Below are positions 20,005 to 31,222 of a stretch of DNA of 64,000 nt, one piece after another. Numbering within the stretch: position 1 is the stretch's first letter; every line of letters starts with the position of its first letter. The DNA is taken from positions 50,884,491-50,948,490 of the forward strand of contig CATQJL010000112.1 of NCBI GenBank assembly GCA_958299035.1. Reading direction: 5' to 3'. Source of the stretch: Cylicocyclus nassatus (taxonomy: Eukaryota; Nematoda; Chromadorea; Rhabditida; Strongylidae). A program made the position numbers and the translations under genes. The notes under the pieces are model-generated. The model was not told the DNA's origin. It worked only from the letters and a program-made list of their open reading frames with translations, and made no database searches.

Positions 20005-23000
20005 ATGGTGCTAATTCTCGCATTACTGACAACGGTATTGGCCACAGATCCGTTGATAAAAGGTTGTTACATTTTTAATGAAAAAAGGATGAAGGATTCG
20101 GCTTCGATACCCTCTGCGGGCATGCGGCAAACGCACACTACTTCATAGTCGAAAAGGCATTTGTGCGCGTGCGAGCCTACTGCAGTGACTTGTGGGGCAG
20201 CCGATTACCAAGTCATGCTTTTATCCTCCCCGATTACCTTGGTACTACCAATTAACCAGCCCTGGAAGAGGGCTTGATTGGCCCAGGAGCGGGGACCTGT
20301 GTCCAATTTGGTCATAGCGGCGCCTCATAACACCACGTCTCGCCTCACTGTTACATTTTTGGTCTGTACAATTTCTCATCAAAAAAAATTAGTCGCTCCG
20401 GCAAGTGATACCGTTCCACTGATTTTAAATGATCTAGCAAGGGATGCACATGATCTTACATCTTGTAAGCGTGTGAATGGCATTTTAGCCCTATACAGTA
20501 TCAGTGTTTACATTGCAAGGTCGCTAGAAATGATACTGCAGGAAGATGTACGATCAGTAAATTACTCGCTACGTATTTCATACAGCCTTTTCAGTATCTT
20601 CACTAATAAAGATTTTTTCCGAGACTTTCCGAAAAGTTCTATGACAGTCCATAAGATCAAATCCCTATTTTTCAAAAATCTTCTGCCTAATATGAAGAAC
20701 CTATCCCGTGCGGGAACCAGATAAGTGAGTCCGCTAGTGTCAACCAGGGCCCGGCACGCGTTGGTTTGGAGCATTTTTGAAAACGAAGTCCCTCATGAGT
20801 TCGCGAAAACTTACGAAGTCCTTCTTGACGTAAAAATCAGTAGGGGAACCATTATTCAATCAAAAACACCAAAAAAAAGCGAAAAAAGCGCATTGATGTA
20901 GATACCTAATATAACAAAAAAAGCAAAAGGAAAACATTTCGAGTTGATTAAAGGCTCTGTCATTGGGTAGGGTACCATTTCAGTGCTCAGAATGTCGAAA
21001 ACCTCCTAGGCCAATCAAATCTGTGGCCTCAACAATCTGGCGATGCATTTTTCGCCACACAGTTCAAAAGATACCGCGTGCAATTGGAGCGCAATATCTA
21101 TCAACGCATAGATTTACACTATTTTTAACTCAAAAAAAGAGGAGAGACAATAGTTTGATTCGCTCTCTTCACAATATGATAGATTTTTGACCGTTCTAAT
21201 CGTTCAAATCAGAAAGAGCCAAAACTTATGTGAACTCTCCGATATCTATGCTCCAAACCAACCCAGTTGGTTTGGTGTTGGTCTAGAAACCAACAAACTC
21301 GGGAACGGATATTAGGACACAAAAGTTTTGGGAATTTTTTACATAACATAATTTGGAGTAATATTGTATACACATAGCCCAATTCGGAGCTATGTGATTG
21401 TTTGTGCGGTGTAAACAAGCCGTTTGTTTGTTTGAGTCTTGCGTTTGACGTTCGCGCGCTTGCGAAAGAACACGTTAAACTCGTATAACCTGACATGTTC
21501 GTCGTTTTTTTTTATCGGCGCTTCCCCCAGCACGTTATAAAAACGATATCCCCTTTGCTTCTAACTTCAAAAACGAAGTCCATTTTGACCCCAAACCATC
21601 TGTGCCGGACCCTGGTGTCGACGCTCTTCTTCTAAGCACGGCTCGGCACAATGTGGCTTTCCGAAAGTGCAAATAACGAGGTCTTCTTTTCACAAGGCCT
21701 TTGACCCCAAATCCTAAACATAAGAACCGTTCCCCCCTCCTCTCAAAAAACGAAACGTCGATAAAAAAACGTAATCTAAATTGTGTTTTGTCGACCACAA
21801 AAACGATATCCTCTTTAATTTCCACGTACTCTCTTCTTTAAACCTGGGCATGATGTATCGAATATTGTATAGTGTTGTTCTGCCAACCAGGTTTTGTGGT
21901 GGATCTTTATTCTTGACCTTACGTTTCGACAATTACCGTCTTCTTCGGAGGTCTGAAAGGGGATTGCGGTTATATTATCTGTTAGTCTATACGACCAAAC
22001 GCCTCGTCAGGCTTCCGTCGTTTGAACCTTGTCGAGGCGCAACGTGCCGAGAAACAATCCAAAATGGATTCACCAACCTCTAGTCCACCATGGAGTCAGG
22101 CCGGAAATCCGGGAATGAACAACAAAAATGAACGCGTGACAATAACGGCCGATCTCTTGCCTCTTATGTCACTATGTGACCTTGAACCGCACAATATATA
22201 TAGTCCAAGACTCACTGAGCAACCTCAGTGATGTCCGTCACATTCGTGCGGACTACTGACTCCATGGTGGACTAGAGGTTGGTGAATCCATTTTGGATTG
22301 TTTCTCGGCACGTTGCGCCTCGACAAGGTTCAAACGACGGAAGCCTGACGAGGCGTTTGGTCGTATAGACTAACAGATAATATAACCGCAATCCCCTTTC
22401 AGACCTCCGAAGAAGACGGTAATTGTCGAAACGTAAGGTCAAGAATAAAGATCCACCACAAAACCTGGTTGGCAGAACAACACTATACAATATTCGATAT
22501 CCTCTTTACTTTTTGTCCCAAAAACGATATCCAGCTTGTCTAGAAGCTATGCAGAGCTCTGCTTTTGACTCGCATGAAGCTACCTTATAAGTCAATTCGG
22601 AGAAGCCTGTTCAAAGTACGCAGTGCGATAGTGTGATTTTATCAGCCAGCGTTCAGAAGATTCGCACTTTTTTGTCCAATTTGAATGAATTTCCTATGTA
22701 CTATTTGCATCTTAAAGTGATGATCTGGCACCTGTGACTTATGGAAGAGAGGGATTAGCATGAATAACAACCAACATGAAAATATTGCTTTTGTACGTAA
22801 TTTTTCCTAAGCCTTTAAAAATGATTATCGATGGTTCCATAGAAAAGTTACCTTTCTATAAAAACTGAAGACCGTTCTCATTTTTGTGCTCATGATTTCG
22901 CTTTATCTTCTCCTGACGACATGCATAGCTTCGAAATTGCGGTGATGTATTTTTACAAGCGGTTTAGCATTTGAAAATCTGAAAAATGTAAAGTGTTAAC

Positions 23001-26000
23001 AGATATTTTAACATTCGCCCTGTATATAGGAAGCAATCCTTTTTCTTCTGTAGTGATAATTGAACAAAATTGACGAGAAATTATTCTTATTGGGAGGAAG
23101 GGCATTTTTTATGCTATGTTTGAACAAAATCGATCGTAAATAGTACAGAGTTTCGAATGAAGTTATGCAAGGTCAATGATAAATTTATTCTACCGAGAAA
23201 AGACAGCAGATGAGATATATTTTAGATGATATTGCCGAGCACTTGAAAGGCCGAGCTTTGGTAGACTATATAAACAAACACCAGGACTTCTATGAAGTGA
23301 GTCTTTTTAAAGCCATTACATATCCGTCACACTCATTCAAACAGTGTTTTACAAGCTCAGGCGAAGTATTGGGCAGGTGCAGAGGAGTTTACTGAGTCTC
23401 GGACTATGGACTCCAAATTCCTCATAGATCCTCCGGGTGAAAAGCTGCAGCGCATAAGAATTGCCAGCAACGAACCCATTCCACAAAGGTGAAAAACTGC
23501 ACTGTTTTGTTCGAATCAATAGGTTTATGTGTTTTATATCTTTTATCATATCATGTCAAGTCAAACAAAATGTGCAATCATAATACTTTGTGGTGAATAG
23601 CGGATAAAAAAAGTTTTTTAAGTTTTGATGCACGAGAAAAGTGGCCCAACTGCAGTTCGATCATTGGACGTATTCGGGACCAGTCAAAATGTAGTGAGTG
23701 ATTGAGAATGAGCTCATGGCAGCTGATTGGAAAGGTTTTCCGATGTGCTGAAGTGCAGCAAAGACTATTGTTATATAGCCCCTGGTTTCTCTCCCTTTGA
23801 CTTATCGGTTCAGCGGTCTAACAAAAAATATATGTATTGTTGATTGTGTGTTTTGATGTTCTGAGCAAGGCAGGAGATTGTTTCAAAAGTAGTAGCAAAG
23901 GGAACGACTCAAATTACTCGAGATATCATAGCTATGTAAGTAATTGGTTAATTTCGCGTTACCACCGCTCTCCCACTCTTGGGAGGGTGAAGGACCCAAG
24001 AAGAAACCACTTCGCAGCGTAGCTTGTAGTGGATTTCTCATTTCTCTCAACTGCCACATCACTTGGGTTGTAAGTATAGCCGCTCGCAATCTTGTGATAG
24101 AGCTACGGTTGTGGCATTATTCTGACATTTTGCTTCAGAATCAGGCTGGGCTGTGGCAAACGCAGAAGTGATGTCTGATCGTTTGTGCATTCAGACAGAA
24201 GCACGGATAACTGTAAGTTAAGACGCTTCCGTTTTACCTTATGTGAAAGGATCACTTACCACTGCTTACTGTAGTAAGGAGATATACTGAGACTTACTTC
24301 CTCGGTAAGTAGGGTGCTCAGTCTAAGTGGCTCACTGTCAATACCACAGATCAAAAGATATTTAAGGTTCACATTTCGGACACCGATTTGCTGACTTGCT
24401 GTGGAGAATACTGCGGCAACGGGTATAAGATTTCTAAATTACAAGAGCTTTCTTTATATATCTCTCATTAAGATGCGAGGGCGGCTATGCCTCTCGGGGA
24501 TGGTCCTACTTCACACATACTGGTCTTGTCACGGGTGGTAGCTATAGAAAGAGAGTGAGAAACAAGAAGCGAAGAAGCGTGAGAAGCGTCTAGAATGGAC
24601 AAGCTATTGCAAGCTTTTTCAGAATTGCTGCAAGCCTTATGCATTATACCCTTGTGGACAACATAGAAATCAAACCTATTATGGAAGGTGTAGAAAATTT
24701 GGAACACCAGCATGTCGCAAATTTTGCCAAGTCACCTACGACAAGGAATACGAAGACGACAAGTTCTACGGTGACCACTCGTATCATTTATAGTGATTAG
24801 CAGCACTGTAGCTGATATGCTGAATGAGCAGTATCAGCAGTAGAAGAATAAGAAACGCTTTCAGACCCGCCGCTTTTTCTAATCTTTCAAAGTCTTTATT
24901 TTCTACACATTCATGTGTACACTGTTTTGTTAGTCAAGCTCTAATGACTGTACAAATGCAAAAACCATGAAAGAGGTAATAAGAATGGCAATGCTTGCTT
25001 GAGCTTTCTTTGCTCTATCGATTGGTACCTTGAAGCTCTATTATTATACTATGCAGTGTATGACTTATCGCCGTAAGCAGACAGAGTCTAACAAAATTAT
25101 GTAACAATCTAATAGAAAATCCGCAACTGACTTAGGCCCGTTATGCACTAACATCACCGCAGCGAGGTGAGCGGCGTCCTCCGTTGTGAAGGTCCGCGTG
25201 CGGACGCCGCTGCGGCTTTTTTACATTGGGAACGTTATTCTCGATTTTTAGCTGAATAAAAAATACAGCAACGGTATATAAGAATGTCTAATGTGAAGTG
25301 TTATTTTTCCGAGCAAGAGGGAGATCCGTAGGTCTCTATATCACAAAACGTGTCCATGTTTGATTTTGCTAATGATAGATAAGCTAGTGCAAGTGTGCGA
25401 AAAAGCAATCAAAATAATCTTTCAGGAGTATTTTTTGAAGTGATCAAAAATTCAATTAGATGTGTAGTTTTTAGTTGCCGAAGGGGAGGAGGCTCTCGTC
25501 TAAAGAATGGGTTGAGAATCTCAAAAATGGCTCATACTCAGACAAAGGACCGGAACAAACTTCCGCAGAGCGCATGCAGAAGTTCCGCCGGGTCAAGTTT
25601 CGTAAACGTGCTGCGGAAGTTTCGAAATGAGGTCCTGCGGAAGTTCCAAAGAATGCCAACCATAACAGCAAAAGAGAACACCGAAGCGAGATTTGAACCT
25701 CACTTTATTGACTATGAGACCCACCAGCATTTGTCGATAAGTCATATATAGCTTATCTACAAATGGGCAAATGATTTGCTTATTGAATAGTTTTTAAATT
25801 TTAGACTTCTGATTAGCCTTATAATCCCTTATAATCCCCAAAATTTTTTTGGAGTGCATGACTAAAGCCACACCCTTTCATTCGGAACTTTTTTCTCGTC
25901 GCGTCTCCCCTCCCCTCCCCCCCCCCCTTAACGTCTCTCGGACCGTTGCTGGTACACATAGAAAGATATAGGCATTCACAGTTTTTGATGCCTACTTGAT

Positions 26001-26710
26001 GTTTCGAAAACGTTCAATCCCCTAGCACAACACTTTTCTCTATTTACGATGTTAACTAAAAACAGCGTTGTATTCAACAAAGTGATTGTTCTAACAAACA
26101 ACCACAATCAATCTTTCCTAAACAATTACATTTCTTAATAATGTTAATCATTACTCTATGTTTTATGTTTCTTGTAAGAAAGCATTTTTATGAGTATGCC
26201 ACAGGCCTTATTCACATAGATAGCAAACAAGTTAAAATTTCCAGGAAATCGCTCATACTATGTCACTGCAAATGAAGCCGACATCCAAAGGGAAATAATG
26301 ACAAACGGACCAGTGATTGCAACTATGGACGTTTGGAGCGACTTTGAGTTTTACTCAAAAGGAGTCTTCAAGGTATGAGTCATCTCGAGATAGGACAAAT
26401 GTTTTAACGACGACAAAATTAGATAGTTCTAGCACACTTGGGGTACTAAGGAGGAAAAAGCGCATGCTGTGAAAATTATCGGATGGGGTGAAGAGAGAGA
26501 AGGTAAAAAGTACTGGCTTGCTGCCAATTCATGGAACACTGATTGGGGAGAAGATGGTCTGCAAGTACAAGTGTTTCATGGCTGAAACGCACGAACAATA
26601 ACTATTCAGGTTTCTTTCGTATACTCCGCGGCACAGACGAGTGCGGAATTGAAGCACATGTAATTGGTGGAACCATTAACCTTGCAAAAATTACTGGTCT
26701 GAAAGGCTGA
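20005..26710 (+). CDS. Cathepsin B-like protein 1, catalytic Cys replaced by Gly
   Basis: Eleven in-phase exons: 20005-20062, 23226-23296, 23361-23488, 23623-23693, 24139-24212, 24367-24422, 24473-24554, 24623-24770, 26245-26372, 26433-26556, 26610-26710; 346 aa. Residues 1-14 are a signal peptide ([13 protein letters not shown]); the propeptide holds [14 protein letters not shown]. The mature region starts near [10 protein letters not shown]. Next comes RIRDQSKC, then [10 protein letters not shown] where active members read GSCWAV: the catalytic Cys is Gly112. His283 ([11 protein letters not shown]) and Asn304 ([11 protein letters not shown]) are kept, as are [21 protein letters not shown] and the occluding-loop cysteines. 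The stretch [14 protein letters not shown] is close to the hemoglobinase motif of blood-feeding helminth cathepsins B. Expected role is secreted gut or excretory protein, probably without peptidase activity. Intron 1 (3.2 kb) and intron 8 (1.5 kb) hold repeats. Some acceptors are weak (TTAAG). Confidence 0.92.
20753..20840. mobile_element. Fragment of GGGCTCGGCAC hAT-type MITE family
   Basis: GGGCCCGGCACGCGTTGGTTTGGAGC and GAAAACGAAGTCC resemble the family's left end and interior (compare 47914). It lies in intron 1 of cathepsin B-like gene 1; the far end is missing. Confidence 0.35.
21637..22561 (-). mobile_element. hAT-type MITE of the GGGCTCGGCAC family, split by an inserted palindrome
   Basis: Outer ends CACGGCTCGGCACAATGTGG and, inverted, CAGAGCTCTGC...CTTGTC match the intact 278-bp element at 47914. 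Removing 21857-22498 leaves about 280 bp, the family length. It lies inside intron 1 of cathepsin B-like gene 1. A shorter relic of the same family precedes it at about 21530-21613. Confidence 0.7.
21857..22498. repeat. 642-bp palindrome inserted into a hAT-type MITE
   Basis: Arms of about 245 bp (21857-22102 and 22254-22498) are near-identical inverted copies starting ATCGAATATTGTATAGTG; the spacer is about 150 bp. The same reading frame therefore appears on both strands. There is no recognised protein. Confidence 0.85.
25815..25945. mobile_element. Fragment of the CAGTGGCGTACC hAT-type MITE family
   Basis: The CCCCAAAATTTTTTTGGAGTGCATGACT block and a C-run match the family's right half (compare 6430-6530 and 33400-33480). 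It lies in intron 8 of cathepsin B-like gene 1. Ends are degraded. Confidence 0.5.
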
Positions 26711-27106
26711 GAAGGAAAATTCAATAGATCTTTATATAGTTTTACGCTTTATGGTTAGTCATATTGAACCATTATTTCTGACGTCATTAGTTACTAACAG
26801 CATGATCAGTAAATAAGCCAGTCCACGCAAACTCCGAGAAAGTTGAGATGTATTGCAGTTGTACGCATAGCGCAGTTCTTTCTTGCCTGGTATCACGCTA
26901 GCGTGTACACAGTCTGCTTCTCAAAATGGATTTATCTTGAAACACTGCAAAGTTCTGCGATTTCAGTTTGGAGAGGCAGGTGCGTTGTGGTGCTTGATTG
27001 GAGCAGACTTTTTCATTTAAAGTGTGATTTCATCACTTCGTATTCTATCAGAGACGAGAAAAAATTGGAGAGTGTTAGTCGTCGCATAGTGAGCTTTGAC
27101 CTCAGG

Positions 27107-27263
27107 CTTGATGTATGTGAAATACAATGAAGACTTACTCGCTAAACTTGCAAGTCTCGAGAATGAGATTGTTGCCACCTTTCTTAAACTTAAAGCTGTC
27201 AAGCCATCTATTTCTTACTTTGGTGCTTCAATGCTTTGTTCTTTGCTCATACTCATTACTTTA
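27107..27263 (+). CDS. Possible orphan C-terminal exon, family unknown
   Basis: After a CTCAG acceptor, one frame reads 52 codons: LMYVKYNEDLLAKLASLENE, a helical charged stretch, then a hydrophobic tail ending SMLCSLLILITL and a TAA stop. The pattern suggests a coiled coil with a C-terminal membrane anchor. It is downstream of cathepsin B-like gene 1 on the same strand, but I could not link upstream exons to it. It could be chance. Confidence 0.25.
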
Positions 27264-27773
27264 TAACGTCACTTGTTTGTTGTAAAGGTGGTAAATGTCC
27301 AGAACTCATATGTGGACAAAGATCTCACGCGCATAGCATTATACTTGGGTACGAATCGAATAGAAATTCGATCATTTGAATAAAACATTCGAATATATTC
27401 ATATTCGAGATTCGATATTCGGAGTTCTTCCATTTTCGAATGATATTCGAAACTCGAATAATTGAGAAAACGGGGTTTCGAACAAAATTCGAAACTCGAA
27501 TAATCAAAAAACAGGGTTTCGAATATAATTCGAAAACTCGAATAACTAAAAACCAGGATTCGAATATTATTTGAAAACTCGAATAATCAAAAAAAGGGGT
27601 TTCGAATAGATTTTATTCGAATGTTTATTCGAATTCGTATTCGAATGAACTCCGTAGTCAGAGCTGAGTATTCAAGCTCACTTCGTCCGCGTTTTTTTCG
27701 CAAAACTCGGTAATGCATCTTTTGCAACCGTTATGACCTCTGAACTGTAAGGAGAGTCGCATTCTTTCGACTA

Positions 27774-29326
27774 CAGTGCTGGCCATAATTATATAGCCAC
27801 CCTAGAAATCGTCGTAATTTTCGTTCTTGTCAATGAATCTGTTTGAAACTTTGCTGTATTGTGCGCATAGAAGAAAGGGGAACTATCAACCTAATAAAAG
27901 AATTTCTTGACATAATGTCGTCAAAAGGAAACATTCGCATTCCGGTTTCGGGGCTAAGAACTATACCGGTCATGTGACTTCCTTGGTGCCCCTCATCAGT
28001 AGTTCCCAAGGAAGTGTAAAAGATAAATAAAATAGAATATGTTGAAATATATGCGAACCCAATAGATCTTAGTGGCATGAGAAGCAAGTGATATGTTCGA
28101 GGACCCTGGTAACTACCAAGTTTTGGCGCCAACAAATGCCGCGCTGTCACTAGTCCAACTACTCCATGTTATCAGTCCATGTTTTTCGCACCTCATGCAT
28201 AAGTGGAAGATGCACACTAGTAATGAAACCGTATTTACGTAAAATATAAGGGCGATGATACATAGTATTGAATATGACTTCATATAAAATACGGAGACTC
28301 CAACATATTGTACATAGAGGTTTTAACCAATTCTAAGACTCTACGTCTAAAGTCTATATACTTAGAACTATTTCTGTATATTCTTAAGATCTCTGAAGTA
28401 AGCGTATTAAATAATATGTAGCGAGGTATATAGGACCTCCAGTTTGGATATCTAGTTACTCTAATATAATCATCTGTCTTACTGTATAGACTAAAACTGA
28501 CATTTTTGTTATCAATAGTTATTGTAAGATCCACAAAATTAGTCACTCCAACACTAATGGATGTAGTTTCTATATCTAAAGTGGGGTGGTATATATCTCT
28601 AAGGCAATCTAAAAATGGGATGCATTAGTTGAAATATGCAGTATGTCATCTATATATCTGTAGGTATGTTGGTACAAAAATACGTTATACTTCTTCTCCA
28701 CAATCTGTTTTCTAATGAAAGTATATTCCATGTAAGCTAGCGTAAGATCTGCCATTTGTGGACTACAAGAATTTGAGTTTTGTGGTGCAAAAGTGCGTCA
28801 ACCCTATGGTGAGGTTGGAGTCTGTCCGTCAAAATCAGCGATTACGCAAAGTTTACGAAAGCGCTCTTCACCTCATCTATCCAGAAGGATCAGTAGATTT
28901 CATGATTATGATTTGAAATGAACAAGAGCTTGAAAACTCTTCAAACCAGTTGTTTGTTAAAGCAAACTGATTTTTGGTGCTTTTGAAAGCAAATAATGCA
29001 GTGATCGCTTCTACTTGATTGGATGAGAGGCCGCAGGTGTTGCAAATGTTTCATATTTTGGTATTATTGTAAAAAAATTTGAGAGTCAACGAATGCGATA
29101 GTGATTAGAAAAACCAGGTGGCTATATAATTTTGTCCAGCTTTCAATGAGGGCTTTTTCGAATTTTTACGTTTTTCTCCGTTCAAACTTAACAAGACTGG
29201 AAGCCGTTTTGAGGAGTCATGGTAGGTTGACATGCGCACAATATAGCAAAGTTTCAGACAGATTCATTGGCAAGAACGAAAATTACGACGATTTCTAGGG
29301 TGGCGATATAATTATAGCCAGCACTG
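27774..29326. mobile_element. Tc1-like element nested in the hAT-type copy 1
   Basis: CAGTGCTGGCCATAATTATA termini, inverted and conserved over about 95 bp, with TA on both sides (27772-27773, 29327-29328). The total of 1553 bp is typical for Tc1/mariner. The corresponding place in the copy at 50733 is empty. The interior holds a reverse-transcriptase fragment rather than a transposase. Confidence 0.85.
28272..28790 (-). pseudogene. Reverse-transcriptase fragment with YIDD motif
   Basis: On the minus strand one frame reads SPQMADLTLAYMEY and then YRYIDDILHIST, the RT catalytic box. After a stop, a neighbouring frame gives VDLTITIDNKNVSFSLYSK, NWRSYIP and TSEILRIYRNSSKYIDFRRR. This order (ADL, YxDD, LDLTI, then the basic thumb-like region) is that of an animal retroelement RT family I cannot name with certainty; Penelope-like is one option. 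It is broken by stops and lacks the N-terminal half. Confidence 0.65.
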
Positions 29327-29591
29327 TATATGCGACAGTAAAAAAATCATATGTGTGGATTTTGATTGATGTTTTTTTGATCAATGAGATTGCTCGCACT
29401 GCTATTGGCACCAGATCAGCAAAGAAGCTATCAAATTCAAGCTCATGTTCCGAGTTCATATATTGAAAGTGTTTTGAAATGCCTGTTTTTCTTTCTTTGC
29501 ATTGCTCATGCTTGTGGTACGCAAAGTCCACACTAGTGAGCACTCTTGCTCGCATAAGTTGTATTGCACAACTGCCTCTATTCGCTACCTT

Positions 29592-29985
29592 AGGCAGGTG
29601 CTATACTCCTCGAGGAGTATAGCATGGCGACGATCGATATGCATTAAATACTTGTAAAACCAGCGACTTTTGTCGCCGATATTGGCGATCGCTAGTCGCT
29701 ACGACGGGCGATCGCCAGTCGCTACGACGAGCGATCGCCAATGGCCAAACAAGTTACCGTTTAGTGTTGAATGTGAAAAGTGGTCTTGCAGTTCATTCTT
29801 TTTAGGGCGACCTCACCGGCTGGTGAGTACTCTGAAATGGAAGTGGGAAATGAGTAATGTGTAGTCGCCAATACTGGCGACTAGCGATCGCCAATATCGG
29901 CGACTACACGTTTGATACGTATCGATTAGCAAATGGCGATCTCCAGTCGCCATGCTATACTCCTCGAGGAGTATAGCGTCTGCCT
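29592..29985. mobile_element. 394-bp insertion with a 24-bp perfect palindrome at each end
   Basis: Ends AGGCAG...CTGCCT are followed inward by perfect 24-bp palindromes at 29600-29623 and 29954-29977 (half-site GCTATACTCCTC), then ATGGCGAC and its inverse. The interior is rich in GCGATCGC and TCGCCAATA motifs. The empty site is seen in the sister element: reverse complement of about 51900-51935 reads ACCTTGGAG without the insert. No coding sequence. Confidence 0.8.
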
Positions 29986-30271
29986 TGGAGATTTTTTGCG
30001 AATTGGTGTATTTTGAGTAAAGGAATCGCAGTTGTAGTGGAGGATGAGACGGTTTAGATCGCAGTACGCGATTTGCTAGTTACGAGATGTCTTCAACTGT
30101 AACGCCAGCTTACCACAGATGTTTAGCGTGTACAGCTTATTAAAAAGATAAATGCCCTGCATTCCGTACTTCTAGAATAAGTTTTGATCAAAATTTATAT
30201 CGACTGCTTTTTGAGATCGTCCAATAATGGGTAAAATACGACTTCTTGCTGATGTATAGACTAGTTGCCAA

Positions 30272-30530
30272 CCGACCAACTTCATCGATTTTTGGAGAAA
30301 TTTGAGCTGCGGGGCTGGGAGTTGGTACAGGGGGGTAAGTGAGGGCGCTGATTATGAATAAAGATTTACTTTATCGATTTTGTCGATTTTTGGAAAATCT
30401 CGAGCTACGAGGTTGGGAGTTGGTACAGGGGGGGGGGGGTAAATGAGCGATTTTTTGAAAATTTTCAGCTGGGAGTTGGTATAGGGGATAAAGGGTGCTG
30501 ATTATGAATGGATCGGCTTTAGCCAGATAT
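30272..30530. repeat. CGATAAAATCG tandem monomers (repeat family of copy a), inside hAT-type copy 1
   Basis: About two monomers with GAGCTGCGGGGCTGGGAGTTGGTACAGGGGG. The same block is inverted at 50990-51210 in copy 2, so it belonged to the element before the copies separated. Confidence 0.7.
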
Positions 30531-30938
30531 GTCGGCAAGTTTGAGATATAATTGCTTTAGTTATTCGATAAATCATTCGAATATTTATTCGAAATTCGAC
30601 TTCCAATGTTCGAATATATTCGATATTCATTCATTCGATATTTTTGATTTTCCGAATTTATTCGATGTTCATTCATTCGATGAAAATTTTTCGAATTACC
30701 CAAGTATAATACGCATGCTTTACTGGAACAGAGTACTCTAATAGTACTCTGGAAGTTTGCCATTTTTGAAAGAACATAACATTCAAGACATTATCGTGCT
30801 TCTCCCTTTCCTGTTAAGAACAAAAAAGTGAGAGGAATCAATCCTAAGAAATGCCCAGAACAGCAACACTGCGTTTTCTAGCAATGTAAGGCATGAAGAG
30901 AGCAAGGAGATAATGTTATACGAAGACGAAACCTTCAT

Positions 30939-31058
30939 TTTGCCGTCATATAATGGTGCATCTACATGTTTTCGACGAAGGGTGCCAACTGTTCGAACTA
31001 AAAAGTCTCCATCGTAAACATCAAGTGTAACATTTGAATTTGAATTAGCATTCTAATC
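30939..31058 (-). CDS. Possible orphan exon, family unknown
   Basis: On the minus strand a GATTAG acceptor opens a frame of about 40 codons containing NVTLDVYDGDFLVRTVG and DAPLYDGKMK, and ends at an AAG/GTTTCG donor. A further in-phase segment follows an ACAG acceptor near 30802 and runs into the hAT-type terminus at 30708. The strand-like DVYDGDFLVR could be a beta-sandwich domain (an SH2-like reading, DGDFLVR, is also possible). Support is only splice signals and composition. Confidence 0.3.
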
Positions 31059-31222
31059 ATCTCAGGTTATCACTTGATATGGCGAAAAGGAATGAAACTA
31101 GATGAGATAAGATTGGTTCAATCATCTCATTGCACATGAGCGCAGCCACGATGATAATGTCAGTTGCCATAAACAATGAGTCAAATAGCTTATGGAAAAG
31201 TTTGATTAGGAGAAAAATATTA

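Larger units (their letters stand above)
27340..30708. mobile_element. hAT-type element with TTCGAA subterminal repeats, copy 1 (with nested insertions)
   Basis: Termini TATACTTGGGT and ACCCAAGTATA bound 3369 bp; flanks CATAGCAT and ATACGCAT look like an 8-bp duplication with one indel. Both ends carry dense TTCGAA/CGAATA repeats (27345-27650, 30550-30690), as hAT subterminal regions often do. No transposase is visible. Two younger elements are nested inside (27774-29326 and 29592-29985). A second copy in opposite orientation is at 50733-52581. Confidence 0.85.

Noticed and set aside
20278..20724. 148-codon open frame in intron 1 of cathepsin B-like gene 1
   Set aside because: No family resemblance, no splice context, and its right end overlaps a MITE relic.
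23849..23935. A frame reading [10 protein letters not shown] that could be the FDAR exon of cathepsin B-like gene 1 in decayed form
   Set aside because: The true exon is at 23623-23693 ([10 protein letters not shown]...DQSKC) with both splice sites and correct phase; the other match is chance.
24213..24366. Alternative exon ends giving 17 extra nucleotides (acceptor at 24349 with donor at 24216)
   Set aside because: In frame, but the paralogue supports the ACT/GTAAGT donor and the TTTAAG acceptor before GTTCAC, which give VHISDTDLL directly.
25676..25745. tRNA-like stretch on the minus strand with AGGTTCAAATCTC B box
   Set aside because: No D-arm and an 8-nt T loop; not foldable as a tRNA.
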